From Helopsaltes ochotensis (Eukaryota > Chordata > Aves > Passeriformes > Locustellidae): DNA of 64,000 nt. The stretch spans positions 1,694,610-1,758,609 of the forward strand of contig VXBM01000022.1 of NCBI GenBank assembly GCA_013400155.1, in the 5' to 3' direction. Under the pieces are notes generated by a model. The model was not told the origin of the DNA and did no database searches. It saw nothing but the letters and a program-made list of their open reading frames with translations. Both the position numbers and the translations under genes were made by a program. Positions 11,514 through 23,505 of the stretch are shown here, piece after piece. Position 1 is the stretch's first letter, and every line of letters begins with the position of its first letter.

Positions 11514-14500
11514 ATGTTTTACATACGTAAGACTTTTCTGATCCTCAGTAGCCTGCTGGGAAAAGGTAAAGTACCATTTTTACCTCATGGCAGTACAATT
11601 GTTTTTCCAATAGAAAACTGTAAGAGGTTTTAATGTTGGCCTAGAGTATTTTGTCCATAATCTTGCTCTCAGAGGTGTTTTCTCTACAGAAACATGCATA
11701 CAAAAATTTGCCGGGGGCCGTGTCCAGGAATGAGAATATTTCAACTAAAACAGTCAAGAGCTCAGAAACAATCATATGGTTCACAAGTTTGGACAGTCTA
11801 GACAACAGACGCTTCTGTCACATTCACCAGAATACACAGGTATTTCAAAAAATCTTTTAATACAGCTCAAGTCTTCCCTCCTGTAGGTTTCAGGATAATT
11901 TTCATTCTAATGCAATAACTTCAGTCTTTGAGCATCACTCTTTAAGGGTGTCCTGTACTGTAAAATCTATGTAATTTTTACGCCTTGCTTGCTTGTTTTC
12001 TCCTCACAGCAGGTATTGGTATGGTGAGGAACATGGATGGATAGTCCCAGTGCTGAGTTATGTTATCAAGTAAATGCTGATATACATTTCCTACATTCAG
12101 GACAATTGATCTCTCAAAGATAATTATCTTTCAATCTGATGTTGTAAAAATTATACATGCAAATGTGCAGCTTCCTCACTAGATAGTAATAATATCTGCA
12201 AAAACTGACAAACTTTAACCTGGGTAAGATTATAAATTACCATTTTGTAACTACAGAAAGCTGCTTTAGAGGGAGAAAAACCTGATAGTCTTGCCTTCTT
12301 CCTGTTTCATAGGCTTTACTTTTGCCTTCTCAACTCTAGAAGACTCATGGAAAATGAATAGAAATGCCTATCTCCATGGAGCTGAAAGGACTTAGGGATT
12401 GTGGACTCAACACATAATTTCTTATCACTCATGTTCAAAACAAGGGTTTACATGCAAGGCACACGTCCCAGTTTTAAAACTAGAATATGTGTCTGCAAAT
12501 CTAAGAGAAAGAGGAAACATAAAAATGCCTGAAACCTTTTTTTCTAATATAAGTAGGAAAAATATCTTGCAGTAGATTGGAAGGAAATATAAGCAAATGT
12601 CACCTGACTTCTCATACTGGGTGCTTGATATGATATGTGCATGGTACCAGGTCGAACTTCTCTCAACTCACAAGCAATCATGAAGTGAAACACAAAGTGC
12701 TAGAAAAAAAGGATCAAAGCTTCTGCCTACTCATAGTAATATTTAAATGAGTCCCGAATCCTAAGATTAGCATTTTAAATCTTCTTGATTAAGCTCTAAT
12801 AAATGCCACCTCAGATGCAGTTACTGCATTCAAGCTACCAGTCTGAGTAGGAAATCAGCAGCATCAGGTTAATAAGGCCAGTTATGAGAATCTTGTGCAT
12901 TCCTTTTGTCTCACTATTTGCCTTCCCTCTGGGTCTTTCTCTTCTCACTTATTCTCCCTGAGTAATATTTTTCTGTGCTAGACTTGCAGGGATAACAGGC
13001 CAATACTTTTTACTCAGACAGTTCCTTTCTTTTTCTTCTTCTGGAATACAGTTTTTTTTCTCATGACTGCCTCAAAATGGAAGTTTGGCCTCCTAAATTA
13101 CTGGATCCTAATGGTAAGGCCATTTACCTTCACATATCAGGGCTCCTTCAAGCAACGTGCTGCCCTTGCCTCACTATACTCTCACTCTCTATTAGGTTGC
13201 TTCTGTGAAATGTCTGAAAGATTTTCTCCTCTTCTCTTTCACCTTTCAGTCTTTGAGCATGAACCTGCAAGGAAGGAATGCACAGAGAGCCCTGAGGACA
13301 AGAATTACTCTCAAGGGAAGACTAAATGCCATCCCAACCATTCTCTGCTGACAGAACTAGAGATCAGTGCTCCCATCTTGGCACTCAAGAAACCTTGGAC
13401 CTAATTAAGTGATTGATTACATATACACTGTTTTCACACAGACATCTGGGTTAAAACATATATAAATATATAAACACTGCTGGAAGAAATATAAGTTACT
13501 GAGTTCTTGAGAATTTTTCTATATCAATTACAGCTGTTACCTTTTTCAGAATCCTATGACTTAGGATCCTCCCTGTTCACCTGTCTCAAGGTACCCATTA
13601 CTAATGTGTTCTTCAAGTAAAAACCTTTATAAATGGCCTCTCCCATTCAAGTACAAAGAATTTCCTTCTAGGAAGATGTTGTTTAACACAGTTTGGTTTT
13701 TAGTTAAGGGCAAATCCACAAGCTATGGAAGTGATTCCCTGTAAGGACCTTGACAGCTTCCTTAGGACCTGACAGAACCAACCACTACAGAAGGTTGCAA
13801 CCTGTGACACATGACACCCTTTTAAAAGATAAAAGCAGAACTGTGCAATAGGTTATGGAGTGAGAAACCCCGTGGATGTGTTGAACCTAACAAATTCACC
13901 TGGAATTCAGTTAGGGTATAGTTCAGCATTCCTCATCCTGCTAAAAGTACCATGGAATGTGTGATGATTGCAATGAAACCCAATGTTAGTGGTTTTTCAT
14001 TCAAACAATAACTCAGCAATGTAAAAGGTCTCACAGCTCCCTATGGAAACAGTGGTACTTTATTACCTAATCAGCCAACCATTTTATTTAAATATTTCCA
14101 TAGCAGTGTACAGCACCTAGACTGTCCCTCTGTCTCACACTCATTAAATAACTTTCCTACGTCCTGACAAGATCATAAGGCATGCACAGCATAATACTGC
14201 AGTGCACTGATTCAAAGATGTATATATCTTCTTGCCAGGGACCCATCAGATGTAGCTCACTGGAATGTTCTGTTTTCACGGAGTTAACATTTTAAGGAGA
14301 AATCCAACAAGATGTACTGTACTTAACCCAGCAATATTAAAACATGGCTGCAGCTACTTTGGTAACAACAGACATTTCCTTTAGTACCAGCAGACATTTA
14401 AAGTGGCTTCTTAATAGAAAATTCTATTAAGAATTCTGGTGTTAAAATACCATATCCTGGAATAGAAAAGTCCTGAGAAACCTTTTCTGTTTTACAGGGA

Positions 14501-17500
14501 TTGACCTCTCTTTTTCAAGATCTTCTGTAATACCTTGCCCAAAATAGCACATAAGTCCACTTCAAAAATATTGCAGACTTTTATTTACTAAAAAAAGTTC
14601 ACACTGAGAATCAAAACCATATGAAATTATGTCGCAAAAATAATTTTGATTATTTTGATTATTACAAAAATTGATTCTTTTTCTGTATAATTGGTGTTTG
14701 ATAAATGTTCAGAAGAGTTAGATAATTATATGAATTTTACAAAGTATTACTTAAACTATTAAACAATATATTTGCACAAGAAAAGCAAATATTTTTGAAG
14801 ATGTCCAAATGAAACTACAGTTCATACATTTTGTTTGAAAAGATAAAATATATTCATAAAAACCGTAAAATTAATGGTCACTAATAGAACTACAAATAAA
14901 TACTCAGCTAATGTCATAAAATGTTATACACATATACCATGATGCTTCTGTAATCTTATAGATATTTTAGTTTATGTATCAGTCCATTTTGAAGATACAT
15001 ATTTGCCATTTAATAAAGAACATCTCTTATTGTAAACAAAAAGATTTAAAATTCTTGTTTTGTATGTTGTTGTGTGTTTTGTTCGTTGTTGTATATTTTT
15101 CTTGTTTCCTTGAACAAGAAACCATTTTAACAGAAGACTGGTAGTTTAAACTCAGCTTACAGAGAAAAAGATACGTACAGATACAAAACATACGGTTTTT
15201 TCCTTGATTATACCCCTTTATTTTATAACTCTCTCTAAATGTGGGGGTTTTTTTCAAAACTTACATCTCCATGTCGCAAGAAGTTAGATATCTGTTACAG
15301 TCAATGAAGTTAATAATAGGATTTAATGGCATTCAGCCCAGGAACATTCAGTAGTCTTGTTTTATGACAGTTATATGAAAGTTTCCAAGAGCTGCCCACA
15401 TTTGCTATCAAAGAACCCCGCAACACTCTTGCTTTATTCAGAGAATCATTGGTACTCTAATTATAAAAGCATACTTACTAGTCAAACTGCTGCAGGATTT
15501 CTACATCACAGCTTATTCACTGAATCAAAGAGTCTTTGCTCCTATCATGTTGATTTGTAAAACTTACACTTTTCATTACTGATCTAGTAGTAGTTTGGGA
15601 TAATTAAAAGCAAAATTCAGAAATTCAGAATCTCCTTTTCCTCCCCTCTCTTTTTAAGCATTTATTTTTCAATGCTTTGCTTACAGTTCTGTAACAAATA
15701 CTGCTACCATGCTGGTTAAAATCTCTATGCATAACAGCTAATTGGCTATCTAAGGCATCTTCTTTCAATGAGCAATGGTTATTGAATAGAATACAGTGGT
15801 ATTCTTGGAGAGGGGGAAAAAAAAAGACAAGAATAATGGGCACTAGAATGACCATACAAAAAGAGGAGAAATCTCAGATTAGCCCAAACTCCCAGGCCCT
15901 AATCACTGACAGAAGAATCTGATAAATCAAGGAAAAAGAGATCAATCCATTCAAACAGGATTAAAGGTTTAAACTGAAAACCAGAAAACTTGTTAGCCTT
16001 TGTGGGGAAAATTTGCATCAGGATATTTTAGATATGAAACAGACAACTAAAATATTTCCAACTGCCTATTTAGTACCTGACATAAAAGACAAGAAAACAA
16101 TAATGCAGAATATAAAATCAATGTTTAAAGTAAACCAATTCATGTGAGAATGTTGCAGAGTGCAATAAGCAAGCAATAATTGATATTTGAAGCTGTAAGA
16201 TTATTGGCATAAAAATAACTTTATTACTGAGAACACACCTTTGTTATATGGGGGTTTTTCTAGACTTTCAATCTTCAGGTTAGAATAACATGCTTCATGT
16301 AGTGGACATTTACTAATGCTTTGGAAAAAACTGAGAGAAACTGCTATGGTAGAAATTTCCTTTCTGACTACAGGACATAGCTACCAAATTTGTTTTACCC
16401 CTTTATTTAGTAAAAAAAGAAAAGACAGGTGCTGTTCATTATGGCTTATGCTATCCTTAAATCTCTTGCCATAGTGACTACAATTTAAAAGGCCATGCAA
16501 CAAAAGAATGAAAATAAAATTTCTATGCCACATGCAATATCATACACCAACTTTATATCATTGTTGCTGGTGATTTTCCAAATGAAATTTTATTTAAATC
16601 ACTCTAAAATATGAGGGCGTGTTATAGACCTTTTTCTGTTTTAATGAATAGATGAGTCAATTTTTAGCCAATTTTTTAACTACAGTACCTGATTCATGAA
16701 CATTATTTGACTTATATTTGTGTTCTTTCTTATTGTTAGAAACCTTTGAAAAGGAGGGTTAGAAATCATTGTTTTAATATCCATTTCTTTCACAGGAGCA
16801 ATTGTTTATCAGGAGTAAAAACTCTTGTCAATTGCTAGATATTCCCTTTTTCAATCATTATTGGCAATCCTGATGCCATTCCAGTTGTGAGATACCCATA
16901 GCTTAGAATAATTATTTGATTTACCAGTGTCTTCTCTTTGCTAATAGTCTCCCAAATATCCTTAAGGAAGCTTCTTATACAATAAATGCATGGTAGTACA
17001 CATCTTATTTATTAAATTTACAGTGGACTTCTTCAATCCCAGTCAGCATATACATTATGCCAGAAATTTAAATAATGACATTCTATGTGGAACTTGTTAT
17101 TGGTCTGGGAATATTTGACCTGGAATGCCATTAACTTATCTTATACATTTTAAAATCATGTTTAAAATGCTGCAAAACTAAGATTGTAGTGAATTTAATT
17201 TCAAAGTCATTTTGGATGTCCTTTCAAACTGTATGTGGTAATCCTTGATTTTTGCACTGATGCTAAATGTTAATGAACAGAGCCACAGTGTACCATTTCA
17301 CCTAGAGCAATGAAAACATTAAAATCTCTTTAGAAGACTGAATAAAACTTTATTTTATAAATATAATCCTTGTTGAAGCTCTATCATTTCACTGTACTTT
17401 TGAAATAAGAGCACATGGAAAATATGGAAGAGTTCCTTTGAGACAGCTAACTAAAGCTACAAAATGAGCACGGTACAGTATTTCCAAGGAACACGGTTCA

Positions 17501-18139
17501 AAAGTTGTACGATTACTACTAAGGTTGTTTTATTCTTTACCACATTTGGAACAGGAAGTCTGTGTTGTTCTTGAAGAATTCTGAAAAGCAATGTCACAGT
17601 CTGATGACCTCTTCTCCTCATTAAAACGTTCCCAAAGACAGCTCTCTGCATGATGTTTTGTAGCTTCAGCAGCCATGAACTAATTTGTACCTCTTATTTT
17701 GATCATGCACTGGTGAAAGAACCAAACAATATTTTTCTTTAAACACAGAGAGGTCTTTCAACAGCTCAGCATGCACTTCTACCCTCTTTTTAATCTTGGA
17801 GCACCTATTTATTTGCTCTTTTCACCACTAAATCTTCTTTGCTCCTTTCTGCCCCCCTGCAAAGCTGCTAGTTAAAATCTTCAGTGTTTTTTCTTCATAG
17901 GCTTAAACCATTAGAAGGGTATTACCATAAAAAGGGAGACAAGGACTCAGAGACATGGTGCACCAGAATTTACATTTCTAATTTTTAATCCAATTAAACT
18001 AAAATAATATTTATTTAGCTACAACCTTTCTATAATGGGTATAAATTCACTAAAGCTAATGGAAAATTTTCTTCCTGGAGGAAATTAGTTATAGGTGTTC
18101 ACTGTGATAGCTGATTGGTTCTGCATACTGAGTGTCTAC
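11514..18139. other. Unassigned, AT-rich, no recognisable gene
   Basis: More than 6 kb with no recognised gene or repeat. A short duplication of the word ATTTTGATT lies at about 14643-14667. A strong acceptor-like sequence (pyrimidines ending TTTCAG at 13249) precedes an open frame ending at 13404, but there is no donor, no known motif and no nearby AATAAA, so it is not called. The minus-strand frame at 17457-17651 was also judged unsupported. Confidence 0.5.
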
Positions 18140-18142
18140 AGA

Positions 18143-18344
18143 TTTTGCATACATGTAATTAGTATTCAGCTAGTTGATGTGTTTATTTTGCACACCTTCT
18201 TTTTTTGCATGTGCAATTCATTATGCAAGTCATTTTTTGCTCGACATAGTGGATTCTGTATATGCAAATTGTTAGAGTGTCTAAGGGCAAGAGTTTTTAA
18301 TACATACCTGGAAAGAAAGGCTACATGTGTTGCCATATTTGCAT
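18143..18344. promoter_or_regulatory. Group of octamer-like (POU/Oct) motifs
   Basis: Two exact octamer motifs occur in opposite orientation: ATGCAAAT at 18262-18269 and its complement ATTTGCAT at 18337-18344. Three one-mismatch versions lie upstream: TTTTGCAT at 18143-18150 and 18203-18210, and ATGCAAGT at 18223-18230. Octamers bind POU-domain factors. The exact motif occurs several more times in this AT-rich window, so the clustering is only mildly unusual. No enhancer function can be claimed from sequence alone. Confidence 0.2.
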
Positions 18345-20129
18345 TACAAGCAAGTGTTGTTTTTTCAGACAGCTACTGAGTGCTTATGGCATTATTGCTT
18401 GTATTTCTTTTTCAATCAGTACATTTTAATCAGTAATGTATACTTGGAGTACAAAGTATGCCTTTTGTAATTCCAAACCCATCTAAACTCTCAGACACCC
18501 TCATTCTACTCCCATTGATTTTGGCTCAAGTAACGAAGACAGGCTTTTAGCCTCTCAGGTTTTTTAGTAAGGAGAGAGGAAAGGAACCACTTGGAGAGAA
18601 AGTACTAAATCTTGCCTTTTAAGGGGAGAAAAGCTGTGTTCTGACTCATGATCCCAGGTATAGCTGCAAAATGGGAAATTCCCCACCCAGAACTTTCCCC
18701 TGCATTTCTCTATCTTGTGTGGGCACACGTTCACAAGGGCGCTCCCCATGCCTAAGCAGACCCTGTGCACAGGGACTGCCAGCACGCTGCCACTGGACAC
18801 TGCAAACTGGCATCTGGAAAGATATCCACGCCTCTTGAGGAAAGTCTGCCATAAATCACCATTCCTGCTCTCCCATCCTGATTATCTGATTCCAGAACTT
18901 TGTGGTCCAAATTACTAAGGGTAGTCATGGGCTCTGGGAATGATGGCAGAGACTGTAATAACACCAAAGCAGCATTCCCTGTATCCATAGCTTCTAGTCA
19001 TGGCTATTCACCTGTAGAAGCAGGTGGGAGAACTGAGGATGAGCATGCATTTCACTCATTTGTTTAATATTGTACTGTATATTTTCCTCAACTATGAACC
19101 ATTCCATTTTATGGAGAAAATGGAGCCACAGTCAGTTAACCATTCCTGGTTGTTGCTGTGCATTCTACAAAGCAAGGAAATTCACGGTCCTAGGAGATGA
19201 TGTTCTTATCTAAAAGATTATTTTTGGAATTTTGTTTTGATTTCTTGGGCTGGAGTTTCTCAAAAGGGCACATTAACAAAACAAACAAACAAAAGCAGTT
19301 CTCAGCCAACTCTTGCATTACCCTTGGTGTAAATTTTTCAAATCCAAATAAGTTTAAAGGAAAACTTTCTACCTTGCATCATAGGAGGAATAAAAATGCA
19401 AGTAACAATTAAATTTTTCAGAAGTCCAAATAAGTAAGCAGAGTTATATTCACAATTTCCCTAGTTAGTTATATGTAACTAAGTATATGTGTGCATGTAT
19501 GGATTAGTGAAATATCACCAAGTATGTTCTTGCTGATACGTGTTCTCCAGTATTTCTACAGAAAGAATAATGTTTTGTTCAGTACTATTCAGAAGGAAGT
19601 TAAGGTTACTCTAGCATGTTCCTCAGGAGAACATTTCATATTATAATATGACTCCTCCCACCTTTATATGAATAATGTTTTGTTAGAGGATATAATTTAT
19701 GCATTTTACTTTGAATAGGCTTATGTTTTTCATAAAAGAAATGTCATTGGACTGAATTTTATCAAGGGGTATTTCTGTTTGGCTTTTTAAATTAAGGCTG
19801 AAATAAATAATATGGTCTACATTAAAGTGAATTCTAGCCAAAAAAGTCTGTTTTGCGAACGCATCTCTAACTGAAAATGGGCTATAAACCATCAGACTGG
19901 TCCCCCATCACACTCTGGCTTTTCTGGAGCAACAAGACCTGTCCCTGTTGGGGAAGGATCAGGCTAGGGAACAATTAAAACATATAGGTGAATGTCACTT
20001 AGTAGCACATCATTTGTGAAGCCTCTCTTGATTATCTTTCCTAGAAGAAAGCAAATATCAACCTCAAAGATGGGTAAGAAGGAAGATTCAGAGAAAGAGA
20101 CAGACACAGGCTTACTAAAGGTAGTAAGG
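18345..20129. other. Unassigned sequence
   Basis: No gene or repeat was recognised. A slightly GC-richer stretch at 18650-18860 has open frames on both strands, but none shows a known motif or paired splice sites. Confidence 0.5.
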
Positions 20130-20620
20130 CAGAAGACCATGAAGATGGTGAGCTGGGTGAAGAGGCTGAAAGGGCTGGGATTAGGCAGCCTAGAGAACTC
20201 TAAATGCTGATGGCAGGGAGTAAAAAAATAGTCAGAATTCTCAGTAGTGCCCAGGGACAGGCCCAAGAGACATTGAGCAGAAATTGAAATAGAGGAAATC
20301 CCAATTAAATGTAAGAAATTTTTTTTGGATTTGTTTTGGGTTTTTTTTTGGGGGGGGGGGGGGACAGTTTGGGGTTTTGGGGGGGTTGTTTGTTTGTTGG
20401 TTGGTTGGTTGTTGGTTGTTTTTTTGGTTTTTTGGGGTTTTTTGCTGTTCTAACACTGGAGCAGTCTGAGGAGGTTGTGGAGTCAACATCCTTGGAGATA
20501 TTCAAAAGTAAAATGCACACATCCACGGGCAGTGTGCTATAGCTCACCTTGTTCTGAACAGGGAAGGTGGACTAGGTGATTGTCAGAGGTCCTTCAAATT
20601 AACTATTCAATGATTCTGTG
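20130..20620 (+). mobile_element. CR1 LINE 3' end, sense, split by a G/T-rich expansion
   Basis: The left part matches the region where the CR1 coding frame ends: GTGAAGAGGCTGAAAGGGCT, then AGTGCCCAGGGACAGGC. The right part matches the terminal 3' region: CACTGGAGCAGTCTGAGGAG, then GGTTGTGGAGTC, CTTGGAGATATTCAAAA, GGACTAGGTGATTGTCAGAG and a terminal ATGATTCTGTG. Between them, where the consensus has an ordinary ACTTTTTCACTGTGAGG-type stretch, there is low-complexity G/T-rich DNA at 20317-20450. The element is truncated at its 5' end. Confidence 0.85.
20317..20450 (+). repeat. G/T-rich low-complexity tract inside a CR1, with G14 run
   Basis: The plus strand is almost free of A and C for about 130 bases. 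It contains a run of 14 G at 20350-20363, GGGG at 20371, seven G at 20379-20385, several TTGG and TTTG units and another GGGG at 20434-20437. This composition can form G-quadruplexes. It sits exactly where an oligo-T and GTGAGG stretch would be in CR1, so it probably grew by replication slippage from that seed. Confidence 0.95.
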
Positions 20621-21389
20621 GTTTTTTTCAGTGCAAGTGAATCAGAGACACCATAAACAGTTTCTGACACAGTGATAAATGCTCTGAATTTGTTTCCATA
20701 ATCATGCAATAATCTCAGGGAAGCTCTGTGGCTGTCAACCCCGGCTGTTTGGATTAAAACTATTTACCAGACAGGGAGAGGGTCCATTTTCCATCAGGAT
20801 ATTATAAAAAGCCCTTGCAGTGTTGGGAAGGATGATGTCAGGATTGGTGTGGCATGTTCATATCAATCCAAATAACCCCTACTAGGTTAGAGAGATGCAC
20901 CAATTTTATGAAGATTTCTGTAGCTTTGGGAATAAACTTGCTATAGCTAAAGAGAGCCTACTGCAGCAGAAATAGGCTGGAATTTTGAAAGGAAAAAATC
21001 AATCCCACTCTGCTGGAGAATTCCCACACCTTCCTCACCTAAAATCTGGTGTTTATAATACAATCCCTGTTTATTGTAAGATCTTCTGACCAGAGCCAGA
21101 CAAGTTAAGTCTAGATTTAAGGATGGGATATTCACCACAATTGTGTATGATGTAAATAATTAAAGGGGTTTTTTGCTCCATAAACTAATTTTCCAACCTT
21201 ACTAAGCTTCAAGCTTGTTGAAATCTTTCCTTCTGAGGAAAAACCACAGATAAGTGTATGACAAAACTGAAGAAGTTTCTGAAACTACTAGTTACTATTG
21301 CACATGACACAGAAACAACCCCAGTTGGACTAAGCAGCTGCCTGTGACTGCTGTGTAATGGTTATGTTTCCATGCTGTTTCCTCTAACT
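20621..21389. other. Unassigned sequence between two CR1 copies
   Basis: No feature was recognised. The last 60 bases or so may already belong to the old CR1 copy that follows. Confidence 0.5.
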
Positions 21390-23505
21390 GCTGGGATAAA
21401 GGAGTACACTTTGTTTATGAAAGACAGGCTCTAGGGAAAAAGAAGCAGATGCCACACTGTACATCAAAAATGTAGATCCTTGCTCAACTGCCAGAAGAGG
21501 TGAGAGGTGAATTGAGCATCTCAAGGAGAAAGGTTAAAGCGAAAAAAAAACGTAAAGACAATGTCATAATAGGGATATGCTAGAAATAACTTAATCAGAA
21601 GGACATAGAAGAGTGGGGCTTGGTACATTTTGGGGTAGGCTTTTTTTTTTTGCTTTGCAAATAATACAAGTATCCAAAGGGCACCCCCTTACTTACTATG
21701 GGAGACTTGAATCATACACAGAAAAGTGCTGCAAAATAACGTCAGGATGAAGGAAGTCTAGTAGGCTTTCAGAACATATTGAGGACAACTTTATTTTAGG
21801 AAGATGGAAGAAGGTACTAAGAACTTCGCAGCTGTTTTACAACTGATTCTGACTAATAGGGAGGATCTGATTAAGAAGTTGGAGGTTAAAGTGATTACAA
21901 AAGCTTGAAGTGATTACATAACTCTGATGCTTACAAATCTAAAAAAGGGAGGAATCAGAGCAGCTGAATAAGAACAACAGAGTCCAAAAAAAGCAGAATT
22001 CATCAGACTGAGGGAACTGGAAGGTGTGGTCTCTTGGGACGTTATTCTAAGGGGAAGAAAAAAAAAAAAAAAGACTGCAACAGAGTTCACACTTACTGAA
22101 AGGGACTATATTGAAGTTACAATGGTAGACTATCACGATGTAAATGAAACATGGAGCACAGTAAGAGGCCGATATGGCTCCATCAGAAGCTCTTTAAGAG
22201 ACAAGAAAAGGAAAAGGAAAGCATAAAAATCTAAATATAAATGAAAATATAAAAATAAATACACAATCAGGAACAAGGACCTAAAAACATAAATGTAAGA
22301 CTATAAAGGAATAGCATGCAGTGTAGATCAAAACAAATATGAATTTCGTCTAAAAAAAACATAAAATGCAATGAGAAAACCAGTTTAGGAATGGGAAGAC
22401 AGCAAGCAAAAGAATGTCTAGTACTTAACGAGGAAAGAAAGAGAACAGATAGTAGCAGATAGTAAAGACTGAAAATCTCTCAAAGGGTGAGACTTGATCA
22501 GATACTGGTAGACAGTACACTTAGTAATGACATTGGCACTGTTTTAAATATCATTCTTGCTCATAAAATACAGAAATATAGATAAACTTTGGTAAACAGG
22601 TGTGTGATTACACAGGAAAAAGCACTCTCAAGGTAGCTATTAAAAGTTATCTGCCCAGTTGTGAGAAGAAATCAATCAACAGGCCATAGACATCCATTGT
22701 AGGCTGCATTCAGTAATTTCCTCAATGTCTTGGATGGCTGACTAGAGAACATACTGTCACATTTGTAGAGCTGCTCAAATTAGAACAGGTTACAAATGTT
22801 CAGCAGAACTCGGTTTATTTTCTTTTAATAATGTTAATAAACAAAAGTCACATCTTGAAATCAACATGGTAAAATTCAGTATAGGCTAGGTAAAGTGCTA
22901 AGTAAGGAATATTCGAGTAATAAATCCAATAGGGAAAGAGTTGACTATTCAGACATACTGAAAAAAGGCTTTGGGCTTTCAGTGAATCAGACATTTGATT
23001 TAAGCCAAGAATGTGGTACAATTGTAAAAAGACAGTCAAAGACATACTTTGAGGAGCCTCACATACAAGACACAAGAATTGTTTACTGTAAGAGATGTCA
23101 CTTAGAGTGGAGTGTTCACTTTTGGGTACTGTAATGTAATACAGAGATTACTTCTCCTTTGGGAAACAGCCCAATAGTTGATAATATAAGAGATGGAAAA
23201 TATTACCTCCAAGACCTGTTAAAAGAAATATTCTGTTTTATTAAAAAAAATTAGAGGAAATGAGAATATTCTTTCAATATATGAAAGGGCGTTAGAGATA
23301 GTGTGAAACCCACTGCCCTTTATGCCCTCTGCAGATTTGATAAAAGCTAAAAGGATTAAGATTTGCTATCAATGAGACCATTTTAAATTTAAGATGGATA
23401 AGTATTTGAACAGGCTGCTTGGAAACATTTTATTAGAGGTGTTTAGGAGTAAGTTTGATAAAGAGAATGACAGGGCTGAAAAATTCCCAGTACACTATCT
23501 GGTTA
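21390..23505 (+). mobile_element. Ancient, near-complete ORF2 region of a CR1/L3-like LINE, sense
   Basis: Consecutive segments match, in the right order, the ORF2 of CR1-type LINEs as known from birds and turtles. A 5' block at 21390-21480 (AAAGACAGGCTCTAG, CCACACTGTACATCAAAAA) and the block ACTATGGGAGACTTGAATCA at 21697 fit the endonuclease region, the second being its MGDFN-type motif. The linker lies at about 22000-22250. Reverse-transcriptase C-terminal blocks occur at 22715-22810 (AATGTCTTGGATGGC). The block GGAGTGTTCACTTTTGGGTA at about 23108 is the counterpart of the 'EYCVQFWAP' segment. The 3' block lies at 23400-23490 (TTGAACAGGCTGCTTGG). Frames are broken throughout and the copy is strongly diverged, so it is old and inactive. 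The terminal 3' tail is decayed. Confidence 0.75.
21922..22256 (+). pseudogene. ORF2 linker remnant of the old CR1
   Basis: This piece contains a 66-codon open frame rich in Lys and Arg and an internal A15 run. It corresponds to the basic linker between endonuclease and reverse transcriptase in CR1 ORF2. The frame is only a survivor of decay. It should not be read as a host gene. Confidence 0.5.

Noticed and set aside
13250..13404. Open plus-strand frame after a strong acceptor-like sequence ending CACCTTTCAG
   Set aside because: It has no donor, no poly(A) signal nearby, no known motif and no partner exon. One good acceptor is expected by chance in this much sequence.
17457..17700. Minus-strand frames including one beginning MAAEATKHH and followed by a GTAAAGA donor-like site
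   Set aside because: No promoter, CpG island or further exon was seen. The frame is short and stops soon after the donor, and nothing identifies a family.
22026..22226. Lys/Arg-rich 66-codon plus-strand frame as a nuclear protein gene
   Set aside because: It lies inside an old CR1 ORF2 remnant and contains a poly(A) run.
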